The notes: generated by a model from the letters alone, not told the origin. 42,656 bases of DNA from Rodentibacter mrazii (GCF_001998825.1 NZ_MLHG01000009.1:1-42656), one strand, 5' to 3'. Numbered from the stretch's first letter, positions 9,727 through 19,640 are shown. Numbers and translations are program-made.

Positions 9727-11205
9727 ATGGCAAAAAATCTAAATGTTTTTGATCAAGAATATGGTTTATTAATTAACGGTGAATGGAAAATGGGTGGCAC
9801 ACTACTTGCCTCTCATAATCCCGCAAACGGGGAAGAACTTGCGAAATTTGTTGATGCGACGGATGCCGATGTTGATATTGCCGTTGAAGCCGCACAGCAA
9901 GCGTTCAAAACTTGGCGACATACCACAGTGACTGAACGGGCGGCAATATTAAATAAAATTGCTGATGTGATTGATGAAAATGCAGAATTATTTGCCTTAC
10001 AAGAAACTTTGGATAATGGCAAACCAATTAGAGAAACGAGAGCCGCAGATATTCCTTTAGCAGCGGATCATTTCCGTTATTTTGCTGGTGTAATTCGTTC
10101 AGAGGAAGGTACAGCAAATCAACTGGATAGCGAAGATTTATCAGTGGTACTGCGTGAACCTATCGGTGTTGTGGGACAGATTATTCCGTGGAACTTTCCA
10201 TTTCTAATGGCGGCTTGGAAAATTGCCCCTGCGTTGGCAGCCGGTTGTACAATCGTCATTCATCCGTCTAGTGCGACTTCATTAAGTTTATTATCTCTCG
10301 CTCAAAAAATTAACCATTTGTTACCAAAAGGTGTACTCAACGTGATTACCGGACGAGGCAGTAAATCCGGAGAATATATGCTGCATCACAAAGGATTTAA
10401 CAAACTAGCCTTTACCGGTTCAACGGCTATTGGACGTAATGTTGCCGTAGCTGCTGCGGAGATGCTCATTCCGGCAACCCTTGAGTTAGGCGGTAAATCA
10501 GCCAATATTTTCTTTGATGATATGCCGTTTGATAAAGCATTAGAAGGGGCACAAAAAGGGATTTTATTCAATCAAGGTCAGGTCTGTTGTGCCGGTTCTA
10601 GAATTTTTGTTCAAGAGGGCATTTATGATAAATTCGTCGCAGCATTAGCTGAAGAGTTTAAGAAAGTCAAAGTTGGCTTACCTTGGGAAGATGATACCCA
10701 AATGGGTGCACAAGTGAATGCCGGTCAATTGGAAACGATCTTGAAATACGTCAAAATTGGTGAACAAGAGGGTTGCCGTATCATTACCGGTGGAAAACGC
10801 CTACAGGATACCGGATTGGATAAGGGAGAATTTTTAGCGCCAACATTGATTGAAGCACCGAATAATCAAGCACAAATTGCACAGGAAGAAATTTTTGGTC
10901 CTGTAGCTACTGTGATTAAATTTAAAACCGAAGAAGAGGTCATAAAAATGGCAAATGATAGCGAATACGGTTTAGGTGGCGGTATATGGAGCCAAAATAT
11001 CAATCGTTGTTTACGTGTTTCTCGTGCACTTGAAACAGGGCGGGTTTGGGTGAACTGCTATAACCGCTTACCGGCAGGCACACCATTTGGGGGATATAAA
11101 CAATCCGGTATCGGTCGTGAAACCCATAAAATGATGCTTGATGCTTATACTCAAGTAAAAAATATTTATATCAGCACTCGTGAAGAGCGTGAAGGTATGT
11201 ATTAA
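9727..11205 (+). CDS. NAD(P)-dependent aldehyde dehydrogenase
   Basis: This 492-aa ALDH-superfamily enzyme oxidises an aldehyde to the acid. The oxyanion-hole Asn is N156 (PWNFP), the general base is E253 (LELGG) and the nucleophile is C287 (GQVCCAGSR). EEIFGP and PFGGYKQSG complete the set. At the cofactor site the common KPxE is replaced by HPSS (residues 179-182), as in the AldA-like branch of Firmicutes as I remember it, so coenzyme preference cannot be assumed. AAGGAG sits 6 nt before the ATG. It follows dld by 190 bp on the same strand and may share its role in oxidising fermentation products (acetaldehyde or lactaldehyde), but the substrate is unknown. There is no uptake sequence in this gene or in dld. 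Confidence 0.88.
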   Translation: MAKNLNVFDQEYGLLINGEWKMGGTLLASHNPANGEELAKFVDATDADVDIAVEAAQQAFKTWRHTTVTERAAILNKIADVIDENAELFALQETLDNGKPIRETRAADIPLAADHFRYFAGVIRSEEGTANQLDSEDLSVVLREPIGVVGQIIPWNFPFLMAAWKIAPALAAGCTIVIHPSSATSLSLLSLAQKINHLLPKGVLNVITGRGSKSGEYMLHHKGFNKLAFTGSTAIGRNVAVAAAEMLIPATLELGGKSANIFFDDMPFDKALEGAQKGILFNQGQVCCAGSRIFVQEGIYDKFVAALAEEFKKVKVGLPWEDDTQMGAQVNAGQLETILKYVKIGEQEGCRIITGGKRLQDTGLDKGEFLAPTLIEAPNNQAQIAQEEIFGPVATVIKFKTEEEVIKMANDSEYGLGGGIWSQNINRCLRVSRALETGRVWVNCYNRLPAGTPFGGYKQSGIGRETHKMMLDAYTQVKNIYISTREEREGMY

Positions 11206-11221
11206 TCGCTATAAGTAAGAA

Positions 11222-11291
11222 GAGGCAGCCTATAAGCTGCCTCAACGGATATTAAGGACTGATTCCAATAATCTCTTTGGTTCAGTCCTTT
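11222..11291. terminator. Two hairpins between the convergent ALDH gene and ppa
   Basis: The first hairpin is GAGGCAGC (11222-11229) with GCTGCCTC (11236-11243) and no T tail. The second is AAGGACTGA (11254-11262) with TCAGTCCTT (11282-11290), with an inner CCAA/TTGG extension. Together they probably end both convergent transcripts. Confidence 0.6.
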
Positions 11292-11308
11292 AATATAAAT
11301 ATGAGAAA

Positions 11309-11839
11309 TTAGCGTTCATTCCAACGTTTGATTGATTCGCGAATTACTTCTTTCGCCTCTTCAACATCACCCCAGTGTGTCACTTTTGTACTACCCGGTT
11401 TTTTCAATGCTTTATAATTGTTGAAATGGAATTCAATTTGTTTGATTAATTGAGCCGGCACGTCTGCAAGGCTGTTGTAAGCGTTGCCTGTATCGCGATC
11501 ATCTGCCGGTACACAGACAATTTTATCGTCCACTTCACCGTCATCTACGAATTTCATCACGCCAATCACTTTAGCTTCAAGGAATACACCGGTTGCAAGC
11601 GGTTGGCGGGTCAGTAATAGCACATCCAGCTCATCACCGTCTTCATCTAATGTTTGTGGAATAAAACCATAGTTGGTCGGTTTTGCAAAAATTGCTGGTT
11701 CGACACGATCTAATTGGAATGCCGCTACTTTACGATTCCACTCGATTTTGTGGCAACTGCCTTCTGGAATTTCATTTACAACGTTGATAATCCCTGCATC
11801 AACATCACCCGGAGTTAAGATTTGATTAAAATCAGCCAT
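11309..11839 (-). CDS. ppa: Inorganic pyrophosphatase (family I)
   Basis: This 176-aa soluble hexameric-type pyrophosphatase (E. coli Ppa is 176) hydrolyses PPi to drive biosynthetic reactions. The signature DGDELDV at residues 67-73 carries the metal-binding aspartates. A further pair lies in GEVDDKI (D104, D105), and KPTNYGFIP sits at 53-61. It starts with GGAAAG before the ATG and has its own extended -10 promoter at 11876-11884. It diverges from purP and converges on the ALDH gene. Confidence 0.97.
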   Translation of the reverse strand: MADFNQILTPGDVDAGIINVVNEIPEGSCHKIEWNRKVAAFQLDRVEPAIFAKPTNYGFIPQTLDEDGDELDVLLLTRQPLATGVFLEAKVIGVMKFVDDGEVDDKIVCVPADDRDTGNAYNSLADVPAQLIKQIEFHFNNYKALKKPGSTKVTHWGDVEEAKEVIRESIKRWNER

Positions 11840-11875
11840 TATCTTTCCTTATTTAATAGAATTAAAAACGGCGAA

Positions 11876-11905
11876 AGTATAGCAGTTTTTACATGATTTT
11901 GTCGC
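11876..11905 (-). promoter_or_regulatory. ppa promoter
   Basis: On the minus strand the -35 is GCGACA (11900-11905), with an 18-bp spacer and a -10 of TATACT (11876-11881) preceded by TG (extended -10). It lies 37 bp upstream of the ppa ATG. Confidence 0.5.
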
Positions 11906-11942
11906 TCTAAATTTTCATTCAAAAAACGACCGCACTTTACTC

Positions 11943-11958
11943 ACGCAAACGTTTACAT
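11943..11958. promoter_or_regulatory. PurR operator upstream of purP
   Basis: ACGCAAACGTTTACAT fits every fixed position of the PurR consensus ANGCAANCGNTTNCNT. It overlaps a TTTACA -35 (11952-11957) that is 16 bp before a TAGAAT -10 (11974-11979), so a bound repressor would block purP transcription. Confidence 0.8.
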
Positions 11959-11979
11959 ATTATATTCTTTCGGTAGAAT
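11952..11979 (+). promoter_or_regulatory. purP promoter
   Basis: TTTACA (11952-11957), 16-bp spacer, TAGAAT (11974-11979). The -35 lies within the PurR operator. Confidence 0.55.
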
Positions 11980-12016
11980 AGCGCCTTTTCATTCTGACTT
12001 ATTTTTTAGAGGCAAC

Positions 12017-13333
12017 ATGTCTAATTTAGAAAAAATCTTTGAATTGCAAAAACGTGGTTCAACTATTCGCCAAGAGATTATTGCTGGTTTAACTACATTT
12101 CTTGCTATGGTGTATTCTGTAATTGTCGTACCCAATATGCTCGGGGCTGCCGGTTTCCCTGCTGAATCCGTATTTATTGCCACTTGCTTAGTGGCAGGTT
12201 TAGGATCGATTTTAATCGGCTTATGGGCAAATGCACCGATGGCGATTGGCTGCGCTATTTCACTGACAGCCTTTACCGCATTTAGTTTGGTGATTGGTCA
12301 AGGTGTTTCTATTCCGGTTGCCTTGGGGGCGGTATTCCTAATGGGGGTGGCTTTTACCCTCATTTCAGCGACGGGTATTCGCGCTTGGATTCTACGTAAT
12401 CTTCCAGCCAGTATTGCCCATGGTGCAGGAATCGGTATCGGTTTATTCTTACTTTTAATTGCGGCAAGTGGCGTAGAATTGGTAGTGAGTAATCAAGCCG
12501 GTTTACCGGTGAAATTAGGCAATTTCACCTCATTTCCGGTCATGATGTCATTAATTGGTTTGGCGTTTATCGTTGGCTTAGAAAAAATACAAGTGAAAGG
12601 CGGGATCTTATGGGTGATCATTGCCATTACTATCATCGGTTTAATTTTTGATCCAAACGTAAAATTCAACGGTGAAGTCTTCAAAATGCCTACTTTTGGT
12701 GAAAATTCTTTATTTTTACAATTGGATTTACAGGGGGCATTACAACCGGCTATTCTACCTGTTGTTTTTGCTTTAGTGATGACCGCTGTATTTGATGCGA
12801 CCGGTACTATCCGCGCTGTTGCAGGACAAGCTGATTTATTAGATAAAGACGGACAAATCATCAATGGCGGCAAAGCCTTAACCTCTGATTCCGTCAGTAG
12901 CTTATTTTCAGGATTATTCGGTACGGCACCGGCAGCCGTCTATATTGAATCAGCAGCCGGTACCGCAGCAGGTGGGAAAACTGGGATTACCGCTATTGTG
13001 GTAGGGGTGTTATTTTTATTAATGCTTTTCTTTCAACCCCTCGCCTTCTTGGTACCGGGTTATGCCACGGCTCCGGCACTAATGTATGTCGGATTATTAA
13101 TGCTAAGTAATGTAAGCAAATTGGATTTTGATGATTTTGTCGGGGCGATGAGCGGGTTAATTTGTGCCGTATTCATTGTACTTACAGCGAACATTGTTAC
13201 CGGCATTATGCTTGGTTTTGCCGCATTAGTGATTGGTCGTATTGTGAGCGGTGATTTTAAACGCCTCAATATCGGTACAGTATTAATTGCTGTGGCATTA
13301 GTTGTTTTCTATGCCGGTGGTTGGGCGATTTAA
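12017..13333 (+). CDS. purP: Adenine permease, NCS2 (AzgA-like) family
   Basis: This 438-aa inner-membrane protein with 12-14 hydrophobic segments resembles E. coli AdeP/PurP from end to end. It has the N-terminal [19 protein letters not shown], the adenine-branch motif [14 protein letters not shown] (guanine transporters carry a GLNAFF-type motif instead), [38 protein letters not shown] and the C-terminus [10 protein letters not shown]. It should import adenine by proton symport. The PurR operator in its promoter supports purine regulation independently. Its divergent neighbour is ppa, as I recall for H. influenzae. AGAGG precedes the ATG. Confidence 0.9.
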   Translation: MSNLEKIFELQKRGSTIRQEIIAGLTTFLAMVYSVIVVPNMLGAAGFPAESVFIATCLVAGLGSILIGLWANAPMAIGCAISLTAFTAFSLVIGQGVSIPVALGAVFLMGVAFTLISATGIRAWILRNLPASIAHGAGIGIGLFLLLIAASGVELVVSNQAGLPVKLGNFTSFPVMMSLIGLAFIVGLEKIQVKGGILWVIIAITIIGLIFDPNVKFNGEVFKMPTFGENSLFLQLDLQGALQPAILPVVFALVMTAVFDATGTIRAVAGQADLLDKDGQIINGGKALTSDSVSSLFSGLFGTAPAAVYIESAAGTAAGGKTGITAIVVGVLFLLMLFFQPLAFLVPGYATAPALMYVGLLMLSNVSKLDFDDFVGAMSGLICAVFIVLTANIVTGIMLGFAALVIGRIVSGDFKRLNIGTVLIAVALVVFYAGGWAI

Positions 13334-13365
13334 TTTTCTCATCTCAAACCATCAGTCAGTTTTTT

Positions 13366-13395
13366 AACCGCACATTCAAAGTGCGGTTATTTTTT
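13366..13395 (+). terminator. Uptake-sequence terminator of purP
   Basis: AACCGCAC (13366-13373) pairs with GTGCGGTT (13381-13388) and is followed by a run of seven T residues. The right arm belongs to an exact uptake sequence (13379-13387). Confidence 0.85.
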
Positions 13396-13493
13396 TGTGT
13401 GATTTTATTTTTATTTGACTTTTTCTTCCCTTTGCCTAGTCCTTCCTCTTATTCAATGGTAGAATTTCACGTTTTTGTTAGTAAGGAAAAATA

Positions 13494-13802
13494 ATGACAT
13501 TAGTTGAATTTGTAATGGATAAATTGGACGATTTAAAAGGTACGGATATTGTGCATTTTGATGTACGGGGAAAATCTTCCATCACGGAAAACATGGTGAT
13601 TTGCACCGGTACTTCAAGTCGTCAGGTTTCTGCAATGGCAGATAATTTAATTGCAGAATGTAAGAAAGCCGGAGTTGAAACCTTTGGTGAAGAAGGTAAA
13701 AATACGGCAGATTGGATAGTGGTGGATCTAGGGCAAACTATCGTTCATATTATGCAACGCGATGCACGTGAGATGTATCAATTAGAGAAACTTTGGGCGT
13801 AA
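13494..13802 (+). CDS. rsfS: Ribosomal silencing factor RsfS
   Basis: This 102-aa protein (E. coli YbeB is 105) binds ribosomal protein uL14 and blocks joining of the 30S and 50S subunits in starvation. The family core is complete: [31 protein letters not shown], the acidic [16 protein letters not shown] and [26 protein letters not shown] precedes the ATG. It heads a plus-strand run (rsfS-rlmH-mrdA-rodA-rlpA-dacA) in the same order as E. coli. An uptake sequence (13802-13810) begins in its stop codon. Confidence 0.95.
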   Translation: MTLVEFVMDKLDDLKGTDIVHFDVRGKSSITENMVICTGTSSRQVSAMADNLIAECKKAGVETFGEEGKNTADWIVVDLGQTIVHIMQRDAREMYQLEKLWA

Positions 13803-13854
13803 AGTGCGGTCATTTTCCTGTGAGAATTATCTTGCTTGATAAAGAGGAATACTC

Positions 13855-14322
13855 GTGAAAATCACATTAATTGCAGTAGGGACAAAAATGCCCGTTTGGG
13901 TGATTAACGGATTTGAAGAATACCAACGCCGTTTTCCTAAAGAAATGCCCTTTGAATTAATTGAAATTCCAGCCGGAAAGCGGGGGAAAAATGCAGATAT
14001 TAAACGTATTTTAGAGCAGGAAGGAAAGGCAATGTTGGCGGCTTGTGGAAAAAGCAAAATTGTTACCCTTGATATTCCCGGTAAACCTTGGACGACACCG
14101 CAACTCGCCGAACAATTAGAAGCTTGGAAAAATGACGGACGGGATGTTTGTTTATTAATTGGCGGACCGGAAGGACTTTCACCTGAATGTAAAGCCGCTG
14201 CAGAGCAGAGTTGGTCGCTTTCGCCTCTCACTTTGCCCCATCCGTTGGTACGTATTGTAGTGGCGGAAAGTTTATATCGAGCTTGGTCGCTGACAACGAA
14301 TCATCCCTACCATCGTGAGTAA
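13855..14322 (+). CDS. rlmH: 23S rRNA (pseudouridine1915-N3)-methyltransferase RlmH
   Basis: This 155-aa SPOUT methyltransferase is the same length as E. coli RlmH. It methylates pseudouridine 1915 in helix 69 of 23S rRNA using S-adenosylmethionine. The cofactor-knot sequence is [12 protein letters not shown], and the C-terminal [16 protein letters not shown] ... HPYHRE is diagnostic. It uses a GTG start, supported by AAAGAGGAA upstream and by the family N-terminus [13 protein letters not shown]. It lies 52 bp after rsfS. The next gene begins 18 bp after its stop, across an uptake sequence (14323-14331). Confidence 0.96.
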   Translation: MKITLIAVGTKMPVWVINGFEEYQRRFPKEMPFELIEIPAGKRGKNADIKRILEQEGKAMLAACGKSKIVTLDIPGKPWTTPQLAEQLEAWKNDGRDVCLLIGGPEGLSPECKAAAEQSWSLSPLTLPHPLVRIVVAESLYRAWSLTTNHPYHRE

Positions 14323-14340
14323 AAGTGCGGTCAATTTTAG

Positions 14341-16296
14341 ATGAATTTAAAGAAATTTTTCGCAGTCCCGACACATGAACCGATTCGTGATAAAAAGGCG
14401 GAGCGGAATCTTTTTGCCCGCCGAACATTGGTGGCATTTATTGGTATTCTTGTGCTCACCGGTGTGCTATTTACCAATATCTACCATCTCCAAGTAATCA
14501 ATTTTGATACTTATCAAACACGCTCTAATGGCAATCGAATTAAACTCTTGCCTGTCCCGCCAACCCGTGGATTAATTTATGATCGCTACGGTGAATTGCT
14601 GGCTGAAAATCTGACTTTTTTCGGTTTATACATTGTGCCGGAAAAAACGGAAAATTTAGACCGCACTTTTGAGGCACTTCGTTATGTTGTCGGTTTAACC
14701 GATGAAGATATTGAGAATTTCAAAAAAGAACGCCGCCGTGGCACGCGTTATACATCTATTATGCTCAAACCTAATTTAACGGAGGAGCAAATTGCCCGTT
14801 TTGCGGTAAACCAATATCAATTTCCAAGCCTTGAAGTACGTCCTTATTTTAAACGTAATTATTTATATGGCGATATGATGGCGCATATTCTCGGCTATGT
14901 GGGTAAAATTAATGATAAAGATGTTGAAAAGCTAAAAAAAGACGAGAAATTTGCCAATTATGCCGGCTCGCATGATATGGGAAAATTAGGTATTGAGCGT
15001 TATTACGAAGATCAATTACACGGCACAACGGGCTTTGAAGAAGTGGAAATTAATAATCGTGGGAAAGTGATCCGTAAATTACGTGAACAACCTGCGGTGG
15101 CGGGTAAAAGTATCCATCTCACCATCGATCTTGCCTTTCAACGTTATATTACGGATTTACTTGCCGGACAAACAGGTGCGGTGGTTGTGCTTGATCCGAA
15201 GGATAGCAGCGTGTTGGCAATGGTTTCTACTCCAAGTTATGACAATAATTTATTTGTGGACGGAATTTCCAGTGCCAATTATAAAGCGTTATTGGAAGAT
15301 CCCGCCCGACCACTTTATAGCCGTGCGACACAAGGGATTTACCCGCCCGCATCAACAGTGAAACCCTTTATTGCGGTGGCTGCACAAACGGAAAATGTGG
15401 TTAATCAAAACACTACAATTTTTGATCCGGGGTATTGGATGTTGCCAAATACGACAAAACGTTTTCGTGATTGGAAAAAAGCAGGGCACGGCTATACCGA
15501 CTTAAATAAAGCGATTACCGAATCTTCCGATACCTATTTCTATCAAGTCGCTTATAACTTAGGGATAGATCGTTTATCTTCATGGATGAAACGTTTTGGT
15601 TTCGGTATGCCGACAGGAATTGAGATAAACGAAGAAGCATCAGCAAATATGCCGACTCGGGAGTGGAAGCAAAAACGCTATAAACGTCAATGGGTACAAG
15701 GGGATACGATTTCCGTGGGGATTGGTCAAGGGTATTGGACATCCACGCCATTACAAGTAGCAAAAGCGACAGCTATTTTGGCGAATAATGGCAAAGTAAA
15801 TACCCCCCATTTAATGAAATCTATTGAAGGTGCAACAGTTGAACCTTATCAAGATCCACGGCTTTATGAGGATATTACCGAGCCGAAACAAGCCTATTGG
15901 GACGCGGCAAAGCGGGGAATGTTTAATGTGGTGAATTCTGCTACCGGAACAGGGCGAAAGGCTTTTAGCGGCACAAACTATCACGTCGCCGGAAAATCCG
16001 GGACGGCGCAAGTATTCAGTTTAAAAGAAAACCAAAAATATAATGCAGCGGATTTAAAAAAAGAGCTTCATGATCACGCTTGGTTTACCGCTTATGCGCC
16101 TTATGAAAACCCTAGAATGGTGGTAGCGATTATTTTAGAAAATGCCGGTGGCGGTTCAAGTAATGCCGCGCCGGTTGTGCGTAAAATTATGGATTATTAC
16201 TTAAATAAACGTTTACCGGAAATAGAACGAAAAGAAAATGCGGATAAGCCTCAAGTGCTTAATAACAAGTCATTAATGGAAAACGGAGCGGAATAA
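14341..16296 (+). CDS. mrdA: Penicillin-binding protein 2 (elongasome transpeptidase)
   Basis: This 651-aa class B PBP (E. coli PBP2 is 633) cross-links peptidoglycan during side-wall growth together with RodA and MreBCD. It has a short cytoplasmic tail, one membrane anchor (residues about 29-49), a dimerisation/pedestal domain and a C-terminal transpeptidase. The active-site STVK is at 338-341, SSD serves as the SxN motif and KSGTAQ as the KTG motif. There is no Shine-Dalgarno; the ATG directly abuts the AT-rich tail of an uptake sequence. Another uptake sequence lies inside the gene (14660-14668, Asp-Arg-Thr). The stop overlaps the rodA start by one base (TAATG), so the two are translationally coupled. 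Confidence 0.96.
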   Translation: MNLKKFFAVPTHEPIRDKKAERNLFARRTLVAFIGILVLTGVLFTNIYHLQVINFDTYQTRSNGNRIKLLPVPPTRGLIYDRYGELLAENLTFFGLYIVPEKTENLDRTFEALRYVVGLTDEDIENFKKERRRGTRYTSIMLKPNLTEEQIARFAVNQYQFPSLEVRPYFKRNYLYGDMMAHILGYVGKINDKDVEKLKKDEKFANYAGSHDMGKLGIERYYEDQLHGTTGFEEVEINNRGKVIRKLREQPAVAGKSIHLTIDLAFQRYITDLLAGQTGAVVVLDPKDSSVLAMVSTPSYDNNLFVDGISSANYKALLEDPARPLYSRATQGIYPPASTVKPFIAVAAQTENVVNQNTTIFDPGYWMLPNTTKRFRDWKKAGHGYTDLNKAITESSDTYFYQVAYNLGIDRLSSWMKRFGFGMPTGIEINEEASANMPTREWKQKRYKRQWVQGDTISVGIGQGYWTSTPLQVAKATAILANNGKVNTPHLMKSIEGATVEPYQDPRLYEDITEPKQAYWDAAKRGMFNVVNSATGTGRKAFSGTNYHVAGKSGTAQVFSLKENQKYNAADLKKELHDHAWFTAYAPYENPRMVVAIILENAGGGSSNAAPVVRKIMDYYLNKRLPEIERKENADKPQVLNNKSLMENGAE

Positions 16297-17411
16297 TGGA
16301 AGAAAAAACGCCAATTTGGCTTCGTTTATGGAAGCCGTTACATTTAGATTTTTGGTTATTACTGGGGCTAATTGCTATTAGCGGTTACGGTATGTTGGTG
16401 CTTTATAGTGCCTCGGGCGGTAGTGAAATCATGTTTAGAAATCGTATTATTCAGGTCTTCCTTGGTTTTACGGTAATGTTAGTGATGGCCCAACTTCCGC
16501 CTAAATTTTATCAACGGATAGCGCCTTATCTTTATTTGGTCGGTTTGATATTGCTGATTTTGGTAGATGCGATTGGAACAACCAGTAAAGGTGCTCAGCG
16601 CTGGTTAGATCTCGGTTTTATTCGTTTTCAGCCCTCAGAGATTGTGAAATTGGCAGTACCTTTGATGGTAGCGGTTTATTTGGGGAATCGTCCGCTTCCT
16701 CCAAAATTAAGCGAAACCTTCATCGCTATTGCGATGATTATCGTGCCTACTTTGTTGGTGGCGATTCAACCTGATCTCGGTACTTCAATTCTAGTGAGTG
16801 CCTCGGGTTTGTTCGTGGTTTTTCTCGCAGGGATGAATTGGTGGTTAATTCTTGCCGCTGTTGTGGGGTTAGCGGGATTTATTCCGATTATGTGGCTTTA
16901 CTTAATGCACGATTATCAGCGTACGCGGGTTCTGACTCTACTTGATCCTGAAAAAGATCCGCTCGGGGCTGGGTATCATATTCTGCAATCTAAAATTGCT
17001 ATCGGCTCAGGAGGAATTTGGGGAAAAGGTTGGATGCAAGGCACACAATCCCAGCTTGAATTTCTGCCTGAACCCCATACCGATTTTATTTTTGCCGTGA
17101 TGAGTGAAGAACATGGTATGGTAGGTTTTGGCATTTTAATTGCGATTTATATGTTTATTATTGTTCGTGGCTTAATGATTGCCGTTAATGCTCAAACCTC
17201 TTTTGGGCGTATTTTAGCGGGGGCGACGACGTTAATTTTTTTCGTGTATTTATTCGTCAATATTGGTATGGTGAGTGGCATTTTGCCGGTAGTGGGCGTG
17301 CCATTGCCATTATTTAGTTATGGAGGCACTTCTTATGTGGCGATTATGGCGAGTTTTGGCTTAATCATGTCAATTCATACCCATCGCACAAGATTTATAA
17401 ATGGGAACTAA
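16296..17411 (+). CDS. rodA: Rod-shape peptidoglycan glycosyltransferase RodA (SEDS family)
   Basis: This 371-aa polytopic inner-membrane protein (E. coli RodA is 370) has about 10 hydrophobic segments. It polymerises lipid II into glycan strands in complex with PBP2. SEDS landmarks are present: [30 protein letters not shown], a large loop with the [17 protein letters not shown] motif (which carries the catalytic Asp), and [11 protein letters not shown] near the C-terminus. It starts one base into the mrdA stop. Confidence 0.96.
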   Translation: MEEKTPIWLRLWKPLHLDFWLLLGLIAISGYGMLVLYSASGGSEIMFRNRIIQVFLGFTVMLVMAQLPPKFYQRIAPYLYLVGLILLILVDAIGTTSKGAQRWLDLGFIRFQPSEIVKLAVPLMVAVYLGNRPLPPKLSETFIAIAMIIVPTLLVAIQPDLGTSILVSASGLFVVFLAGMNWWLILAAVVGLAGFIPIMWLYLMHDYQRTRVLTLLDPEKDPLGAGYHILQSKIAIGSGGIWGKGWMQGTQSQLEFLPEPHTDFIFAVMSEEHGMVGFGILIAIYMFIIVRGLMIAVNAQTSFGRILAGATTLIFFVYLFVNIGMVSGILPVVGVPLPLFSYGGTSYVAIMASFGLIMSIHTHRTRFINGN

Positions 17412-17463
17412 TCGGCGTTTTAGTTTTCTTACATACAACTTTATTTATTGGAAAATTCATGTT

Positions 17464-18327
17464 ATGAAATTCAAAACGCTTGTAAAATCGACCGCGCTTA
17501 TGGTCGTTGTAGCTTTAAGCATTTTACCGGCTCAAGCTCAAAATGATCCCCTGAAACAATATGGGATTAAAGGTGCGAGTCTGACCCGCACAACATCGGT
17601 TAACTCGCCTAAAAGTTATACAGTGAATGGTAAAACCTATACGACGTACGGCTCTAGTGGTGCCAAAGCGTATTCAAAAAATGGAATTGCAAGTTATTAC
17701 CATCGTAAATTTCAAGGTCGTCGTACTTCCAGTGGAGAACCTTATAATGCGAATCTCTATACGGCAGCGCACAAAACTTTGCCGATCAACTCTTATGCGT
17801 TAGTGACTAATTTACACAATAATAAGAAAACTATTGTACGTATTAACGATCGTGGTCCTTTTAGTCGTGATCGTATTATTGATCTTTCTTACACTGCAGC
17901 GAGAGAAATCGGTTTAATTGCCCGTGGTGTTGGGCAGGTTAAAGTCGAGGCATTACATGTGGCGGCAAATGGTAATATTTCAGGTGCAGGAGTCAAAACA
18001 CTTGCTAAATATGCAAGAACAGAAGCAGCTTCCGAGCGCCTTGTTAATATGGAAAAAAGCGAAAGAAAAAAACGCTTAAATGAACCGAAAACATTTAAAG
18101 AGCAATACTCGTTAAAAATGTTAAATCTTCCTAGCGAAAAGCTTGCTAACGATATGATTACACGCCTTGCACTTGATAATGTTAATACGGAAGTTAATCA
18201 TCGCAATGGCAGATATGAAATTCATTTTGGTCCTTTAAAAGATAAACAAGTCACAACACAGTTAAAGGCAAAATTACAAAAAATTGCCGGTGAAAACCCA
18301 TTAGTCGTTTATACTCATAAAAATTAA
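17464..18327 (+). CDS. rlpA: RlpA-like septal lytic transglycosylase (DPBB + SPOR), no lipobox
   Basis: From the ATG at 17464 the product is 287 aa. It has a standard signal peptide ending ILPAQA (residue about 25), a double-psi beta-barrel (residues about 74-165) and a C-terminal SPOR domain (about 210-285). E92, H103 and D129 have the same spacing (11 and 26) as the E120/H131/D157 set reported for Pseudomonas RlpA, so activity on denuded glycan is plausible. E. coli and Pseudomonas RlpA are lipoproteins, but no lipobox cysteine is present here, so it should be soluble in the periplasm. An in-frame ATG at 17401 would overlap rodA and bury the signal peptide, so I reject it. The ribosome-binding site is weak (GGAAAA). 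The gene lies between rodA and dacA. Confidence 0.9.
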   Translation: MKFKTLVKSTALMVVVALSILPAQAQNDPLKQYGIKGASLTRTTSVNSPKSYTVNGKTYTTYGSSGAKAYSKNGIASYYHRKFQGRRTSSGEPYNANLYTAAHKTLPINSYALVTNLHNNKKTIVRINDRGPFSRDRIIDLSYTAAREIGLIARGVGQVKVEALHVAANGNISGAGVKTLAKYARTEAASERLVNMEKSERKKRLNEPKTFKEQYSLKMLNLPSEKLANDMITRLALDNVNTEVNHRNGRYEIHFGPLKDKQVTTQLKAKLQKIAGENPLVVYTHKN

Positions 18328-18347
18328 GATTTTATTAAGGAAATGCT

Positions 18348-19532
18348 ATGTTAAAGCAAAGTGCTAAATTTACTAAAACTGTTCTTCTTTCCGGTATTCT
18401 TGCTGCTTCTACTGCTATTGCACAAGATGATATACAATATGGCATTACTCCACCGGAAGTGAATGCGCAAACCTATATTTTAATGGATTATAACTCAGGG
18501 GCTGTACTTGCTTCGTTAAACCCTGATCAACGCCAATATCCCGCTTCCCTAACTAAAATGATGACGAGCTACGTGGTGGGGGAAGCATTAAAGCAGGGAA
18601 AAATTCATAATAGCGATATGGTCACTATTGGTGAAAGTGCGTGGGGGCGCAATTTCCCTGATTCATCTAAAATGTTTTTGAACTTAAACCAACAAGTTTC
18701 CGTTTCGGATCTGAATAAAGGCGTAATTATTGTTTCCGGCAACGATGCTTGTGTGGCATTGGCAGAGCATATTTCAGGCACGGTATTAAATTTTGTGGAT
18801 ACCATGAATAAATATGCCCAACAGTTCGGTTTAAAAAATACCAACTTCACTACACCACATGGTTTAGATGATCCGAATCAATATTCTTCGGCTCGGGATA
18901 TGGCGATTATTGGGGCGCATATTATTCGTGATCTGCCGGATGAATATAAAATTTACGCAGAAAAAGAATTTACCTTTAACAAAATCAAACAGCCTAACCG
19001 TAATGGTCTATTATGGGATAAAAGCATGAACGTGGACGGTATGAAAACCGGTCATACCAGCCAAGCCGGTTATAACCTTGTAGCTTCAGCGACGAATCCG
19101 AGTAATATGCGTTTGATTTCTGTTGTAATGGGGGTTTCGACTTATAAAGGGCGTGAGGTTGAAAGTAAAAAATTATTACAATGGGGCTTTGCCAATTTTG
19201 AAACTTTAAAAACCCTTGAAGCAAATAAAGAAATTTCAGAGCAACCGGTTTATTACGGTGATGAAAGCAGTGTGAAACTTGGTGTATTACAAGATAGTTT
19301 TATTACCGTGCCAAAAGGGAAACAGTCTGAATTAAAGGCCCGTTATGAATTAGATAATAAATACTTACAAGCCCCTTTGGCGAAAGGTCAAGTTGTCGGA
19401 AAAGTGATTTATCAACTTGATGGCAAAGATATTGCAGTCGTTAATTTACAAGCGATGCAAGAAGTCAAAGAAGGCGGATTTTTTGGAAATGCATGGGATT
19501 GGTTAGTGCTCACCATAAAAAGCCTTTTCTAA
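18348..19532 (+). CDS. dacA: D-alanyl-D-alanine carboxypeptidase (PBP5/6 type)
   Basis: This 394-aa low-molecular-mass PBP trims the terminal D-Ala from stem pentapeptides. It has a signal peptide ending at STAIAQ (residue about 26), the catalytic SLTK at 67-70, SGND as the SxN motif and KTGHT. A beta-rich PBP5 C-terminal domain follows, ending in an amphipathic helix (FFGNAWDWLVLTIKSLF) that anchors it to the outer face of the inner membrane. TAAGGAAA precedes the ATG, 20 bp after rlpA. A terminator hairpin follows at 19592. Confidence 0.96.
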   Translation: MLKQSAKFTKTVLLSGILAASTAIAQDDIQYGITPPEVNAQTYILMDYNSGAVLASLNPDQRQYPASLTKMMTSYVVGEALKQGKIHNSDMVTIGESAWGRNFPDSSKMFLNLNQQVSVSDLNKGVIIVSGNDACVALAEHISGTVLNFVDTMNKYAQQFGLKNTNFTTPHGLDDPNQYSSARDMAIIGAHIIRDLPDEYKIYAEKEFTFNKIKQPNRNGLLWDKSMNVDGMKTGHTSQAGYNLVASATNPSNMRLISVVMGVSTYKGREVESKKLLQWGFANFETLKTLEANKEISEQPVYYGDESSVKLGVLQDSFITVPKGKQSELKARYELDNKYLQAPLAKGQVVGKVIYQLDGKDIAVVNLQAMQEVKEGGFFGNAWDWLVLTIKSLF

Positions 19533-19591
19533 AACACCTTGAAATTTAACCGCACCTCCCCATTTTATGAGGGAACTAATGATCTCAAACG

Positions 19592-19617
19592 GGGCAGATT
19601 TAAGATCTGCCCTTTAT
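19592..19617 (+). terminator. Terminator between dacA and ybeD
   Basis: GGGCAGAT (19592-19599) pairs with ATCTGCCC (19605-19612) and is followed by TTTATC. It separates the cell-wall genes from the lipoate genes. Confidence 0.65.
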
Positions 19618-19640
19618 CTCACTCAAAGTAGAGAACAATT

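Noticed and set aside
17401-17463. Upstream ATG for rlpA
   Set aside because: It overlaps the end of rodA and adds 21 residues before a clean signal peptide.
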